Assembly: GCF_014200435.1 (NCBI RefSeq)
Contig: NZ_JACHBR010000001.1
Coordinates: 2,790,001-2,854,000, forward strand
Direction: 5' to 3'
Source of the DNA: Sphaerisporangium krabiense
Lineage (GTDB): Bacteria > Actinomycetota > Actinomycetes > Streptosporangiales > Streptosporangiaceae
DNA length: 64,000 nucleotides
Shown: piece after piece, positions 17,171 to 26,491 of the stretch
Numbering within the stretch: the first letter of the stretch is position 1
Layout: every line of letters starts with the position of its first letter
Position numbers and translations under genes: made by a program
Notes under the pieces: model-generated
What the model saw: the letters and a program-made list of their open reading frames with translations, nothing else
Told to the model about the DNA's origin: nothing
Database searches by the model: none

Positions 17171-17716
17171 ATGGGGGAACCTTTGACACGGATGACGATG
17201 CGATTAGTGTGCCTCCCCGGGGTCGCCTGGTACTACCTGCCGATCAGGGCCAAGGTGCCCGCCGTCGGCGCGAAGGCCGCGCACGGCTCGTTCGAGCAGC
17301 CGTCCGGCACTCTCGTCCGGGCGCGCGGGAACGGCGGCGAGGGGCCCGCCGTGATCGTCGACGACATCGAGGACCGGGTCGAGATCTGCGTATTGAAGAA
17401 GACGCGTACCCGGGTGTCCGACGACGAATGCGATGACGTGGAGGAGCGCTACGCCTGGTACTACATCCGAATGGACGATCGCCGGGTGCCCGCGGTGGGA
17501 AAGAAGGCCGAGAAAGGCTCGTTCCGCGAACCGGACGGGATGACCCACCGGGCCCGAAGGTCGGGTGGCCCCGCGGAAACCGCCGCGATCGACGAGGAAG
17601 CCGACGACACCCGTGACGTGGATGACGACGTGCACGGCACCGACGGCACCGACGGCACGGGCGGCACACACGGCACGGATGACTGGAACCGTCTGCGCCG
17701 GCGCGGACGGCGATGA
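17171..17716 (+). CDS. Hypothetical protein with an internal AWYY...VPAVG duplication
   Basis: A 181-aa protein of unknown family. Two copies of a ~55-aa module are visible. The first has AWYYLPIRAKVPAVGAKAAH then GSF (about residues 19-44), and the second has AWYYIRMDDRRVPAVGKKAE then KGSF (about 95-120). Each copy is followed by an acidic hinge (VIVDDIEDRVEI and AAIDEEADDTRDVDDDVHG). The C-terminus is a Gly/Thr/Asp-rich run ending in a basic RRRGRR. There is no signal peptide. The ATG at 17171 is the longest start; ATGs at residues 8 and 10 are possible. Three flanking strands give no operon partner. The WYY...VPAVG module is not one I can name. Confidence 0.6.
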   Translation: MGEPLTRMTMRLVCLPGVAWYYLPIRAKVPAVGAKAAHGSFEQPSGTLVRARGNGGEGPAVIVDDIEDRVEICVLKKTRTRVSDDECDDVEERYAWYYIRMDDRRVPAVGKKAEKGSFREPDGMTHRARRSGGPAETAAIDEEADDTRDVDDDVHGTDGTDGTGGTHGTDDWNRLRRRGRR

Positions 17717-18011
17717 CGGCCCCGGGAATGCGTCGCCGAATCCCCACGTCGGCGGGCGGCTGTGGCGAGCAGGTCCGTCGCATCTCCTGACTCCCAGCCG
17801 ATCGCCGTCCCCATCCGCCACTCCGCCACGTTTGGAATAGGACTTCGCGGGGCAGAACGCCGCCTGCGTCACCGTCCGCCGATCCACCGGGCCGACGGTC
17901 TCATGGCACGACGACTCACACAGGCACGACGACCGGGCGTGGTACGTAACGCGCCGCCCGGCCGCGCACGTCGGTAACCGCCGCACCCCCTGACAGATGG
18001 GATGTCGTCCA

Positions 18012-18968
18012 ATGAAGGTGGCAGCTTTCGTAACGGGGTTCCTCGCCCTCCTCGTGTCGACCCCGGCCGTCGCGACGGCCGAGGCCGCGACCGGAGCCGC
18101 GAGCCCCGCGTCCGCCTCCGCGAGCAAGCCCGCCTACCCGCCGGAGTTCTCCCTGCCGAACGGTTTCCAGCCGGAAGGGATCGCCATCGGCCCGGGACCG
18201 GCCGCGTACTTCGGCTCACGTGCGAACGGCGCGATCTACCGCGCCGACCTGCGCACCGGAGAAGGAAAGATCATCAACCCCGGGCCGGGCACCCCGTCCC
18301 TCGGCCTCAAGGTCGACCCGCGCGGCCGGCTCTTCGTGGCCGGAGGCAACGGCGGCAACGCCCGCGTGATCGACGCCCGCAGCGGCGAGGTCATCAAGAG
18401 CTACCAGCTCGCCGGCGGCGCCGCGTTCGTCAACGACGTCATCGTCACCCCCGACGCCGCGTACTTCACCGACTCCATCAACCCCGTCCTGTACAAGCTG
18501 CCGTTCGGGCACAGGGGAGCCCTGCCGGACGAGGCGGTGAAGGTGCCGCTGAGCGGCGACATCGTCTACACGAACGGCTTCAACGCCAACGGCATCACGC
18601 CGACCCCGGACCACAAGGCCCTGGTGATCGTCCAGTCCAGCACCGGCAAGCTGTTCCGCGTCGATCCCTCGACCGGTGTGGCGACCCTGGTGGACATCGG
18701 CGCCGAGACCCTGGTCAACGGGGACGGCCTGCTCCTCCAGGGCCGCACGCTCCGCGTCGTCCAGAACAGCCTCAACACGGTGACCTCCGTCGAACTGGAC
18801 CGCCACGCCACCACCGGCAAGGTCGTCGGCAAGCTCACGGACCCGCGCTTCGACGTCCCCACGACGATCGCCGCCTTCCGTGACCGCCTTTACCTCCCCA
18901 ACGCCCGCTTCTCCACGCCGCCCACTCCCACGACTCCCTATAACGCGGTCTCGGTGAAACGCCCCTGA
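18012..18968 (+). CDS. Secreted SMP-30/NHL-like beta-propeller protein
   Basis: A 318-aa protein starting at ATG 18012, with a Sec signal (KVAAFVTGFLALLVSTPAVA, cleavage near AEA). The mature part has repeated four-stranded propeller blades: FQPEGIAIGPGPAAYFGS, SLGLKVDPRGRLFVAGG, FVNDVIVTPDAAYFTDS, NANGITPTPDHKALVIV and the last TTIAAFRDRLYLPNARF. This matches the extracellular SMP-30/gluconolactonase-like hypothetical group of actinomycetes. Metal-ligand residues of true gluconolactonases are not clearly placed, so enzymatic activity is uncertain; a binding role is also possible. It ends at a 16-bp-stem terminator facing the lipoprotein gene. Confidence 0.8.
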   Translation: MKVAAFVTGFLALLVSTPAVATAEAATGAASPASASASKPAYPPEFSLPNGFQPEGIAIGPGPAAYFGSRANGAIYRADLRTGEGKIINPGPGTPSLGLKVDPRGRLFVAGGNGGNARVIDARSGEVIKSYQLAGGAAFVNDVIVTPDAAYFTDSINPVLYKLPFGHRGALPDEAVKVPLSGDIVYTNGFNANGITPTPDHKALVIVQSSTGKLFRVDPSTGVATLVDIGAETLVNGDGLLLQGRTLRVVQNSLNTVTSVELDRHATTGKVVGKLTDPRFDVPTTIAAFRDRLYLPNARFSTPPTPTTPYNAVSVKRP

Positions 18969-19041
18969 CCGCAGGCGCGAAGAATGCCATGGCGCTGTAT
19001 TTGAGAACCGAATACCGCTGTGGCCGACCGTCCGCACGGAA

Positions 19042-19086
19042 AACGCCCTCTTGGCCGTCCTCGTATCGAGCGGCCAAGAGGGCGTT
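19042..19086. terminator. Strong hairpin terminator
   Basis: A perfect 16-bp inverted repeat (19042-19057 AACGCCCTCTTGGCCG, 19071-19086) with a 13-nt loop between the convergent genes ending at 18968 and 19143. Confidence 0.9.
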
Positions 19087-19142
19087 GCGCGTCCGTCCTG
19101 TTCACCCGGACCACCGGGACGCGGGCGCCTTGGAGCGGTGAA

Positions 19143-19514
19143 TCAGCAGGCGTCGATGAGCTGACTCGCCCACTTCGCGGAGTCGGTCCCCAACTTCTCC
19201 AGTGCCTTGATGGCGGTGTCGTCGTTGGTGACGTCGAGGTTCTTCAGCTTCTCCGCGACCTCGGCGGCGGCCTTCTTGAGATCGTCGTCACCGGCCTTCT
19301 CGCCGAGCGCGGCCAGCTTGGCGGCTCCGTCGTTCAGAGCCTTTTCCATCGCCGCGGGGTTCTCGGAGGCGGCGGTGGCCTTCTGCACGGTGTCGGTGAC
19401 GATACCGCCCGCGTCCAGGCACTCCTGGGTGCCACCGGAACACCCCGCGCTGACCAGGAAGGCGGTCAGCGTGGCTGCGGTGACGGCCGAGATACGTCCT
19501 AAAAAGGGCTGCAT
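19143..19514 (-). CDS. Small helical lipoprotein
   Basis: A 123-aa protein with a lipoprotein signal: basic start, hydrophobic ISAVTAATLTAFLV, and lipobox SAGC with lipidation Cys at about residue 25, followed by SGG. The mature part is Ala/Lys/Asp-rich helix (AAMEKALNDGAAKLAALGEK, then KKAAAEVAEKLKNL) and ends in a Cys that could pair with the Cys at about residue 32 (QECLDAGG). It is anchored in the outer leaflet of the membrane. The family is common in Streptosporangiales and the function is unknown. It is a single gene with a terminator on its 3' side and a long gene-free stretch upstream. Confidence 0.82.
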   Translation of the reverse strand: MQPFLGRISAVTAATLTAFLVSAGCSGGTQECLDAGGIVTDTVQKATAASENPAAMEKALNDGAAKLAALGEKAGDDDLKKAAAEVAEKLKNLDVTNDDTAIKALEKLGTDSAKWASQLIDAC

Positions 19515-20432
19515 TAAATAATCCTAACTCGGATATAACGCGAGCAATTCCGAGAGCTCTGCTCAACGGGTCACCGCAGTATAGTGGAGCCCGCGACCTC
19601 TCGCCATCGCACTTACTTGAATCACATTCCGCGACAGCGCGACCACGATTTCCGCCGGTTTTGAACGCCGGATCGGGTCGAAATGGGCGTCGTCAACTGC
19701 GATCATCGCGCAGCGTCGGCCACTCGGCGCTTTCCGTTATTGCGCGCGCCCCTGTTGACGCCGGATCGGCAAGATCGGGACGCGATGGCATATAACGAAC
19801 AACGGGCGCAGGGGGAGTACGGCCGGCCGGTGCCGCGACCGCCCGCACGGTCCGAGGGATGTATTGGAACCGTCCACAACGGGCGGCCCGCGTGCCAATT
19901 CAACGCGATATGTTCCGTCGCTAAAGGCCTTCGGCGATCACCGATACCTGATGCGGCGCCGCATGCCCCCTCTGACGGGCCGGGACGCCCGCCGCCGGGG
20001 AGACGGCCCCGGCGTGCCCGAGCCCGGCATCCCGGATGCGCGTGAGTTCAGTACTTCTGCTGAGGAACTCGGTATGCCCTCCTGCGTAGCGTGATCACTA
20101 CGCCAGGACATCCCGGTCCGTCACGCCGGATGGCGCCGGACCTGACGAAGCCCCCGCATGATCCGTGATCGCTACCGGCCGTCGAAAGGCCCGACGGGGT
20201 GATCGACGAACACCGCCGAGCCGAGGAGGCGCATAGGGAATCACAGGCTTGACCATTGAATGCTGATTTTGCAGCGGCACAGGGGGCCGGGCGGGGAATT
20301 CGTGCTGCCTTGATATCCATCCCGCGACCCCCGATGTGCTGGTTTTTGAGGATTTATCGGATGTTGTAGGGATTTCATGGCCGTGATACGCCTGGCGTGA
20401 AATGACATCATCTGCGGATTCAGGAGGGAAAC
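19515..20432. other. Gene-free intergenic region (~0.9 kb)
   Basis: No open frame here has convincing amino-acid composition, start site or conserved motif on either strand. The region must hold the promoters of the divergent lipoprotein gene and of the M36 protease gene. An AT-rich segment at about 20330-20400 lies just before the protease. I see no tRNA, repeat or clear hairpin. Confidence 0.5.
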
Positions 20433-23360
20433 GTGTCGACCAGACCTTGGTTACGCGCCGCCGTCGCCGTAATAGGCGTCGCGACGGTGGCTCTCCCCCT
20501 CGCGACGACCACCGGCATCACCCGGCCCGCCGAGGCCGCGAAGCGCGCGTCCAGCGCCGAGACGATCCAGGACGCCCGGGCCGCGGGGCACGGCAAGCCC
20601 GACCTCGACAATCGGCGGGGCAGCGTCCCGCCCCCGTCGACCGGCCTGGCCGCGCGCGGCGCCGGGACGGGCACCCAGGTGCGCTGGAACGCGCTCGGCA
20701 CCCCGGCCGTCATCACCGGGTCCACACCGCTGGCCGAACACCTGGGCGCCGACCCGGTCCAGGCCGCCCGCGCGTACCTCAAGAGCCATGAGGACCTCTT
20801 CGGCCTGTCCGCCGCGGAGGTGGACGCGCTGGAGCGGGTCGGGGTCAACCCGATCGGCCCCGGCCACGCCGTCCTGCTGCGGCAGCGCTTCGGCGGTCTG
20901 CCCGCGGGAGTGGACGGCATGGTCATCGTGGGGGTCGTGGGCGGGAAGGTGGAGTACGTGACCTCCTCGCTCTCGCGGGACACGGCGTCGCCGCCGGCCG
21001 CCGCGATCGCCGAGAAGCAGGCCGTGGACATCGCCGCGAAGGACGGCGGCATCGACCTCGCGGCGCTCACGGCCAAGCGCGTCACGCCCGTGGCCGTCCC
21101 GGCGCCCGACGGGGTGCACCGCGCGTACCAGGTCGTGCTGATCGCGGCGGGTCAGGACGGCGCCATCGCCGGATACACCACGCACGTGGACGCGGCCAGC
21201 GGCGCGATCCTGGTCCGCGACAACCTCGTGGACGGCTTCGCGCACGCCGACCCCGGTAACCCGTCCTGGACGGTCTTCCCCGCGAACCCGCCGAGCGACT
21301 ACTCCTCGGCCGACACCCGGCGGCGCCTGTGCCACGCGCCCGGCCCCCGCTGTGACCTCGTGACCGGTGGTGACCCGGGGAGCGGACGGGCCTGGGACGT
21401 GGACCCCGTCACGAACACCCCGACCTTCACCAGCATGGGGAACGCCGTGCGGACCTTCGACGCCCAGGCGTACGAGGATCAGCATGGCGGCGGCACCCGC
21501 GGCAACGCGCCGTCGCCCAGCCGCGACTACACCTACCCCTGGACGAACGCCTGGTACGAGTCCAGGTGCGACCCGGCGACCATCACCCGGCCGGACAAGG
21601 GCGGCCTGGAGGCGGCGGTCGCCAACCTGCACGCGGCGGTCAACCGCCTGCACGACTGGTCCTACCGGCTCGGCTTCACCGAGACCGCATGGAACATGCA
21701 AGCCGACAACGGCGACCGCGGCGGGCGGGGCGGGGATCCCGAGCTGGCGAACGCCCAGTCGGGCGCCGCGGTGGGCAGCCGGGGTACGGCCGCTCAGATC
21801 AACACCCCTGACGGCATCTCGCCGGTCATCAGCATGGGGCTGTGGGGGCCGTTCGGCGCCGGCTTTTACACCCCCTGCGTGGACAGCGACTACGACATGA
21901 CGGTCATCGGCCACGAATACACCCACGCGATATCGAGCCGCATGGTTGGCGGACCGGACGCCGGATGGGCCAGTTGGCAGGGCGGAGGGCTGGCGGAGTC
22001 CACCGGCGACCTGTTCGCCATAGAGTTCCTCAGCGAGTACGGCTTCCTCCCGTCCGGTGACACGCCGTACGTCATCGGCGGCTATGGCACCGGCGACACC
22101 GGGCACGGCATCAGGAACTACGACATGTCGAAGTCGCCGCTCAACTTCAGCGACATCGGATACGACCTGTGGGGTCTGCAGACCCATTCGGAGGGTGAGA
22201 TCTGGTCGGCGACCCAGTTCGAGCTGCACACGGCCTTCCTCAAGCGGTACGGCAAGGGCACCCTCGCCCAGCAGCGGGCCTGCGCCGACGGCCTGCGGCC
22301 CATCGATCGGTGCCCGGGGAACCGGCGGTGGGTCCAGCTTCTCTTCGACGCGCTGCTGCTGACGGACTCGAGCGCGGACGGCTTCGTCGACGAGCGCGAC
22401 GCCCTGCTCGCCGCCGACCGCATCCGGTTCGGCGGCGCGAACCAGGACATCATCTGGCGGGTGTTCGCGGGGCGCGGCATGGGTGAAGGCGCGGACGGCA
22501 CCGATCCGAACGACCAGGATCCGGCGCCGAGTTTCGTGAACCCCAAGGGCGAGAACGGCTCCCTCCGTCTGACCTCCGACGACGCCGGGGCGGTGCTGCG
22601 GCTCTACGTCGGCGACTACGAGGCCCGCGCGCTCCCCGTCGCCGACACCGATCCGGCGACCCCGCTCGGCGACACCGTCGAGATGACGCCCGGCACCTAC
22701 CGCCTCCTGGTCGTCGGCGCCGGCTACGGCCACACCCGGCTCACCACCGCCGTCAAGCCCGGCCGGACACAACGGCTCCGGGCACCCCTGTCGCGCAACC
22801 TCGCCTCGGCCGCCGGCGGGGCGACGGTCTCCGGTGACGGCGAGAACCAGGACAAGCTGATCGACGACACCGAGGCGTCCAACTGGGTCTCCAGAAGCGG
22901 CCCGGTCGCCGGCAAGTCGGTCGTCGTGGACCTGGCGGGCGACCGTCCGGTCACCGTCCGCCGGGTCCAGGTCAGCGCCATGCTCAGGCTCGACTGGGCG
23001 GACCCGGTCGACCCCGGCTCCCAGGACCGCTTCACGGCCCTGCGCTCCTTCGAGGTGCTCGCGTGCCGCGCCGGCTGCGCCGACACGGCCAACTTCCACT
23101 CCATCCACACCAGCCGGCCGGACGCGTTCCCCGCGGTCCGTCCCCGGCCGATGAGCACCGAGCTGATCATCAGGTCGTTCCGCGTGCCGGCGACCGACGC
23201 CACGCACCTGATGCTGCGCGCGCTCACCTCGCAGTGCACCGGCAACCCGCTGTACGCGGGCCAGCAACTCAGCGACCCGAGCGAGCCGACCGACTGCACG
23301 ACGGCCAGCCCCAGGCGCGACGAGGTGCGGGCGGCCGAGTTCCAGGCGTTCTCCCACTGA
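20433..23360 (+). CDS. Secreted M36 (fungalysin-type) zinc metalloprotease, 975 aa
   Basis: The start is a GTG at 20433 behind AGGAGGGA. A Sec signal (RAAVAVIGVATVALPLATTT, then AEA) is followed by an FTP/PepSY-like propeptide (about residues 85-260: HLGADPVQAARAYLKSHEDL, VLLRQRFGGLPAGVDGMVIV). The catalytic domain has HEYTH at residues 494-498 and the third zinc ligand Glu522 (GLAESTGDLFA), 24 residues on as expected for M36. A C-terminal beta-rich extension (about 760-975, with LRRVQVSAML-like strands and paired Cys) resembles the discoidin/galactose-binding extensions of actinomycete fungalysins. It is an extracellular endoprotease activated by prodomain removal. It ends at a hairpin (23370-23398), and a cupin-like gene follows. 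Confidence 0.95.
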   Translation: MSTRPWLRAAVAVIGVATVALPLATTTGITRPAEAAKRASSAETIQDARAAGHGKPDLDNRRGSVPPPSTGLAARGAGTGTQVRWNALGTPAVITGSTPLAEHLGADPVQAARAYLKSHEDLFGLSAAEVDALERVGVNPIGPGHAVLLRQRFGGLPAGVDGMVIVGVVGGKVEYVTSSLSRDTASPPAAAIAEKQAVDIAAKDGGIDLAALTAKRVTPVAVPAPDGVHRAYQVVLIAAGQDGAIAGYTTHVDAASGAILVRDNLVDGFAHADPGNPSWTVFPANPPSDYSSADTRRRLCHAPGPRCDLVTGGDPGSGRAWDVDPVTNTPTFTSMGNAVRTFDAQAYEDQHGGGTRGNAPSPSRDYTYPWTNAWYESRCDPATITRPDKGGLEAAVANLHAAVNRLHDWSYRLGFTETAWNMQADNGDRGGRGGDPELANAQSGAAVGSRGTAAQINTPDGISPVISMGLWGPFGAGFYTPCVDSDYDMTVIGHEYTHAISSRMVGGPDAGWASWQGGGLAESTGDLFAIEFLSEYGFLPSGDTPYVIGGYGTGDTGHGIRNYDMSKSPLNFSDIGYDLWGLQTHSEGEIWSATQFELHTAFLKRYGKGTLAQQRACADGLRPIDRCPGNRRWVQLLFDALLLTDSSADGFVDERDALLAADRIRFGGANQDIIWRVFAGRGMGEGADGTDPNDQDPAPSFVNPKGENGSLRLTSDDAGAVLRLYVGDYEARALPVADTDPATPLGDTVEMTPGTYRLLVVGAGYGHTRLTTAVKPGRTQRLRAPLSRNLASAAGGATVSGDGENQDKLIDDTEASNWVSRSGPVAGKSVVVDLAGDRPVTVRRVQVSAMLRLDWADPVDPGSQDRFTALRSFEVLACRAGCADTANFHSIHTSRPDAFPAVRPRPMSTELIIRSFRVPATDATHLMLRALTSQCTGNPLYAGQQLSDPSEPTDCTTASPRRDEVRAAEFQAFSH

Positions 23361-23369
23361 CGCCCCAGC

Positions 23370-23398
23370 GCAGGGCGGCGGCACCCCCGCCGCCCTGC
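23370..23398. terminator. Hairpin terminator after the M36 protease gene
   Basis: A 12-bp perfect stem GCAGGGCGGCGG / CCGCCGCCCTGC with a 5-nt loop, 9 bp after the stop codon. Confidence 0.85.
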
Positions 23399-23468
23399 CC
23401 GTCCTGGCGTCCACGTGGGAGGACGTCGTCTCATCTCCTCGACGGGGGCGGTGCTAGCGTCCACGTCC

Positions 23469-23888
23469 GTGACAGAGAACGTCTACGTGGGGAACGCCAA
23501 CCTCGATTCGGTCACCGACCGTGGCTGGCTGCTCGGTCATTTCAAGCCCGTCGATGACGTACGGCACAGCGACGACGTCGAGATCAAGTGGTACGCGCAT
23601 CCCGCCGGGGACCGGCGTGCCCAATGGGTCACCGAGGAGAAGCGCACCGCGCTCCTCATCCTGATCAGCGGCCGTTTCCGCGTCGACCTCCCTGGCCGTA
23701 GCGTGCTCCTGACCGAGCAGGGCGACTACGTGGTCTGGGGCCACGGCGTCGACCACTCCTGGCACGCCGAGGAGGAGTCGGTCGTCCTGACCGTCCGATG
23801 GCCGTCCATCCCCGGCTACGCGCTCCCCGCCCCGGGCGTCACCTGCGAGGAGGACGACGACCACTCTTTCCGGTCGATTCACGAGTGA
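23469..23888 (+). CDS. Cupin-like protein
   Basis: A 139-aa protein starting at GTG 23469 (TENVYVGNANLDSVTDRGWL). An upstream ATG at 23415 adds residues that overlap the preceding intergenic region. The strand pattern VEIKWYAHPAGD, ALLILISGRFRVDLPGR, GDYVVWGHGVDHSWHAEEES and VVLTVRW is that of a single-domain cupin: Gly-rich turn, then H-x3-W-H. Members in actinomycetes are often mislabelled signal peptidase I; nothing here supports that. The likely role is metal-dependent binding or a small-molecule enzyme, unspecified. It converges on the S1 gene with a 16-bp-stem terminator between them. Confidence 0.75.
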   Translation: MTENVYVGNANLDSVTDRGWLLGHFKPVDDVRHSDDVEIKWYAHPAGDRRAQWVTEEKRTALLILISGRFRVDLPGRSVLLTEQGDYVVWGHGVDHSWHAEEESVVLTVRWPSIPGYALPAPGVTCEEDDDHSFRSIHE

Positions 23889-23950
23889 GACCACTTCCAC
23901 GACCGAAACTCGTCGCCGCCCGGCCGGGGTCTCGATGAATAATGCGGTGG

Positions 23951-23989
23951 GCGCTGATCCGGGGGAGCGCTCTTCCCCCGGATCAGCGC
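23951..23989. terminator. Bidirectional terminator, 16-bp perfect stem
   Basis: Arms GCGCTGATCCGGGGGA (23951-23966) and its exact complement (23974-23989) around a 7-nt loop, between convergent genes ending at 23888 and 23994. Confidence 0.92.
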
Positions 23990-23993
23990 TTAC

Positions 23994-24203
23994 TCAGGCC
24001 GAGGCCAGGCTGAACCGTTGCTTCTCCGCGTCGATCGCGAGAATCCGGACCGAGACGCGGGTACCGACCGGCCAGGTCTGCTGGTACGCGAGACCGGTGA
24101 ACCCGTCGGATTCGACGAACGACCCGAACGGCACCTGCTGGGTCACCACGCCCTCGATGACGTCACCGATCTTGTGACGAACGAGAAAATCCTGCCAGCT
24201 CAT
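23994..24203 (-). CDS. Small stand-alone S1-domain RNA-binding protein
   Basis: A 69-aa protein consisting of one S1 (OB-fold) domain: IGDVIEGVVTQQVPFGSFVE, then VGTRVSVRILAIDAEKQRFS. The ATG at 24203 follows AAGGAGGTGAAATCT, an unusually strong ribosome-binding site, so this start is firm; the in-frame GTG 9 nt upstream lies inside the SD. Single-S1 proteins of this size occur in actinomycetes and bind RNA, possibly as translation or RNA-stability factors. That role is inferred. It is monocistronic. Confidence 0.85.
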   Translation of the reverse strand: MSWQDFLVRHKIGDVIEGVVTQQVPFGSFVESDGFTGLAYQQTWPVGTRVSVRILAIDAEKQRFSLASA

Positions 24204-24970
24204 AGATTTCACCTCCTTCCGTTACGAGCGGCCGTGGCACTTCTCGCAACGAAGGGCGGGCCTCTCGCCCGCACGGTGATCAAGCAGTGGCCGGGTACCC
24301 GTCCTGTGCGCGGCGCAAGGCCGACCCGGCAGTCATGGCCCAAGATTATCTATCTCCGGCGAAGACCGACAACCCCCGGCGACCGTGAACCAGACCGACC
24401 GCTCCGAGATGACTGAGCCGGGCCGGCGACGGAGTAAAAGGCTCTACGAATCGGTGATCACTGATCGCCGAGAAATCCGCTCGATGATGAGTATGAATAT
24501 GGAGATGGACGGCGAAAGCCGGCGACATGTGATCTCGCCGGGAGACATCGGTCCTCGCTCCCGGGTGACTTCTTCACCCGCACGCATCGCGCGGGATCCC
24601 CGTGCCGAGACAGCCGGCTGGCTGCTTCTGGCCGTCACGTCGCTGAGCGCGCTACCGATGATCTTCGACCTGGACTTCGCGCCGGCCGTGCGACTGTGCC
24701 TGGTCGCGATGACGGTCGTGGCGTACGGCGCCGGGCATGATCGTTGTGGACCAACGCGGATCCCCAGAGGAACTACCCCGCGACCGGGAACATCATCAAG
24801 TCGAACACTTCGAGAATCCAGCCCAGCCGATGCCCGTCCATGCTCGCTGAGGCCCGTCGATCTTCCCCGTCGCTCATCCGTGACCGCTACTCGGCGGACC
24901 CGAGCCATCACAGATAGTCGATTTCGGGCCGGCGTTGACACAGCCGGGCGGGAACTCGACATGAAGGGGC
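24204..24970. other. Gene-poor region with a possible membrane-protein remnant
   Basis: Between the S1 gene and the sigma factor there is no convincing complete gene. In one plus-strand frame, 24616-24729 encodes a hydrophobic stretch (AGWLLLAVTSLSALPMIFDL and AVRLCLVAMTVVAYG) that looks like two membrane helices of a decayed small membrane protein; the frame around it is low-complexity Arg/Ser/Thr. The rest probably holds the promoter of the sigma-factor operon. Confidence 0.35.
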
Positions 24971-25549
24971 ATGAGTATCCACGACACCGGACCGCCGGAG
25001 CGGGAGCGACGGTTCGCCGATCTCTTCACGGCGACCTATCCGGCCGTGCTGCGTTTCGCCGAACGCCGGGTCCATCCGAGCCACGCCGAAGACGTCGCCG
25101 CCGAAGTGTTCGTCGTGGCCTGGCGCCGTCTCGACGACGTCCCGGCCCATGTGGACGACGCACGCGCCTGGCTGTTCGGCATCGCCCGCCTGACCCTGAT
25201 GGCCAGCATCCGAGGCGAGCGGAGACGACAGGCGCTGGCCGTGCGCGTCTCCGAGGACCCGACGGCTCACGGTCACGTCGCGGACCTCGACCCCGATCTG
25301 GTCGCCCGGCGGGTCGACCTGGCCCGGGCGTGGTCCCGGCTGTCCGCGGCACATCAGGAGGCGCTGGCCCTGACCGTGTGGGACGGGCTGGACGCGCCCC
25401 GCGCGGCCCAGGTCCTGGGCATCTCCCCGGTCGCCTACCGCCTGCGCCTGAGCCGTGCCCGCAAGGCCCTGCGCGCCCACGCCAAGGCCTTGCCCCAGAC
25501 CCCTGCCAGCCGTGCGGTCCCCGCCACGCCCCGAGGGAGTTCGACATGA
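24971..25549 (+). CDS. ECF-type RNA polymerase sigma factor
   Basis: A 192-aa sigma-70 family protein. Region 2 is visible as LFTATYPAVLRFAERRVHPS then DVAAEVFVVAWRRLDDVP and ARAWLFGIARL (residues ~18-75). Region 4 is LSAAHQEALALTVWDGL then APRAAQVLGISPVAYRLRLS (about 120-165). It directs RNA polymerase to a small regulon. The start is the ATG at 24971. Its stop overlaps the next gene in ATGA, so the downstream membrane protein is translationally coupled and is the likely regulator or responder. Confidence 0.92.
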   Translation: MSIHDTGPPERERRFADLFTATYPAVLRFAERRVHPSHAEDVAAEVFVVAWRRLDDVPAHVDDARAWLFGIARLTLMASIRGERRRQALAVRVSEDPTAHGHVADLDPDLVARRVDLARAWSRLSAAHQEALALTVWDGLDAPRAAQVLGISPVAYRLRLSRARKALRAHAKALPQTPASRAVPATPRGSST

Positions 25550-26466
25550 ACGACACCGAGAACACGTTCACCGACGGCCGGCTCGACCAGATCCTCACCG
25601 GCCTCGACCCGGCCGTGACAAGCCCCGGCCTCGTCACCGGCTCTGACGCCAAGGCGCAGGCCGTGCTGCGTCGGGTGCTCTCCGGGGCCGAGGACCAGAC
25701 ATCCGTAACGACGGCGGTGCCCCCGCAGCCCCGACGGCTGCTGACGGCGGCACGACGAGCAGCCGTCTTCGGCGCCGTCGCGGCCACCATCACCGCCGGT
25801 TTCGTCGTCGGCCCGTCCTTGTTCCGCGGCGGTCAGGCGCTGGCCTGGTCGGCGACACCACAAGCCCTGTCCACAAGCGCGGCACACCAGGCCGAGACGG
25901 CGTGCGTCAAGGCGGTCCTCGACGACCCTGCGCCCGTCGAGGGCGCGGACCGGTCGAGGATGCGTCCGGTGATCACCGAGGCGCGTGGTTCCCTGGTCCT
26001 GGTCTACCTGACCGATCGCGCGCCGAGCCCGAGCGAGTCGACGTGCTACGTGCGCGACGGATCGGTCGTGGGCATGGGCGGCAGCCTCGCGACTCCGCAG
26101 TCACCCCCGGCGCCGGCCGTGGCGCCTAAGTCGGTGCTCGTCGCGCTGGGAGGGGTGTTGAGCACGTCGTCGGGCAGCATCCGGGGCGTCAGCGGGCGCG
26201 TCGGCGCCGATGTCGTCGGGGTCGTCTTCGACACCGTGGCCAAGGGGCCGGTGACCGCGACCGTCCGGGAGGGACACGTCGCCGTATGGTGGCCCGACGC
26301 TCCGACGACCGAAAGCCGGGAGAACGCGGCGACCGCGCCGGAGATCCGCGGCGCCACCCTGACGCTCCGCGACGGCTCCACCCGGCAGGTCACCGTCGAG
26401 GAACTCACCGGCCGCACAACCCAGGAGCTGAACCGGCCCGCCTCGGGCGGATCCGCCACGGAATGA
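25546..26466 (+). CDS. Single-pass membrane protein coupled to the sigma factor (possible anti-sigma)
   Basis: A 306-aa protein whose ATG overlaps the sigma stop codon (ATGA). The N-terminal ~75 residues are cytoplasmic and acidic (LDQILTGLDPAVTSPG), followed by one membrane helix (AAVFGAVAATITAGFVVGPS, residues ~79-98). A ~200-residue extracytoplasmic part has a CVKAVLD...CYVRDGS Cys pair. This layout is standard for the partner of actinomycete ECF sigma factors. There is no zinc-binding anti-sigma HxxxCxxC motif, so it is not a ZAS-type anti-sigma, and the anti-sigma role rests on context alone. The similar CU_CY-type ECF partner proteins of unknown function are the alternative. Confidence 0.7.
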   Translation: MNDTENTFTDGRLDQILTGLDPAVTSPGLVTGSDAKAQAVLRRVLSGAEDQTSVTTAVPPQPRRLLTAARRAAVFGAVAATITAGFVVGPSLFRGGQALAWSATPQALSTSAAHQAETACVKAVLDDPAPVEGADRSRMRPVITEARGSLVLVYLTDRAPSPSESTCYVRDGSVVGMGGSLATPQSPPAPAVAPKSVLVALGGVLSTSSGSIRGVSGRVGADVVGVVFDTVAKGPVTATVREGHVAVWWPDAPTTESRENAATAPEIRGATLTLRDGSTRQVTVEELTGRTTQELNRPASGGSATE

Positions 26467-26491
26467 CGGATCCGGCCTATATGGTCCCGGC

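Noticed and set aside
19683..20045. 120-codon frame in the gap before the M36 gene
   Set aside because: No SD, low-complexity C-terminal half, no recognisable motif.
20451..23414. 987-codon antisense frame under the M36 protease
   Set aside because: Pure antisense shadow; the plus-strand gene has signal peptide, propeptide and complete zinc site.
24385..24970. N-terminal part of a long plus-strand frame running into the anti-sigma-like gene
   Set aside because: The sigma factor lies in another frame over 24971-25549 and the true downstream start is the ATGA-overlapping ATG at 25546; the 5' part is mostly Arg/Ser/Thr, with only a short membrane-like remnant.
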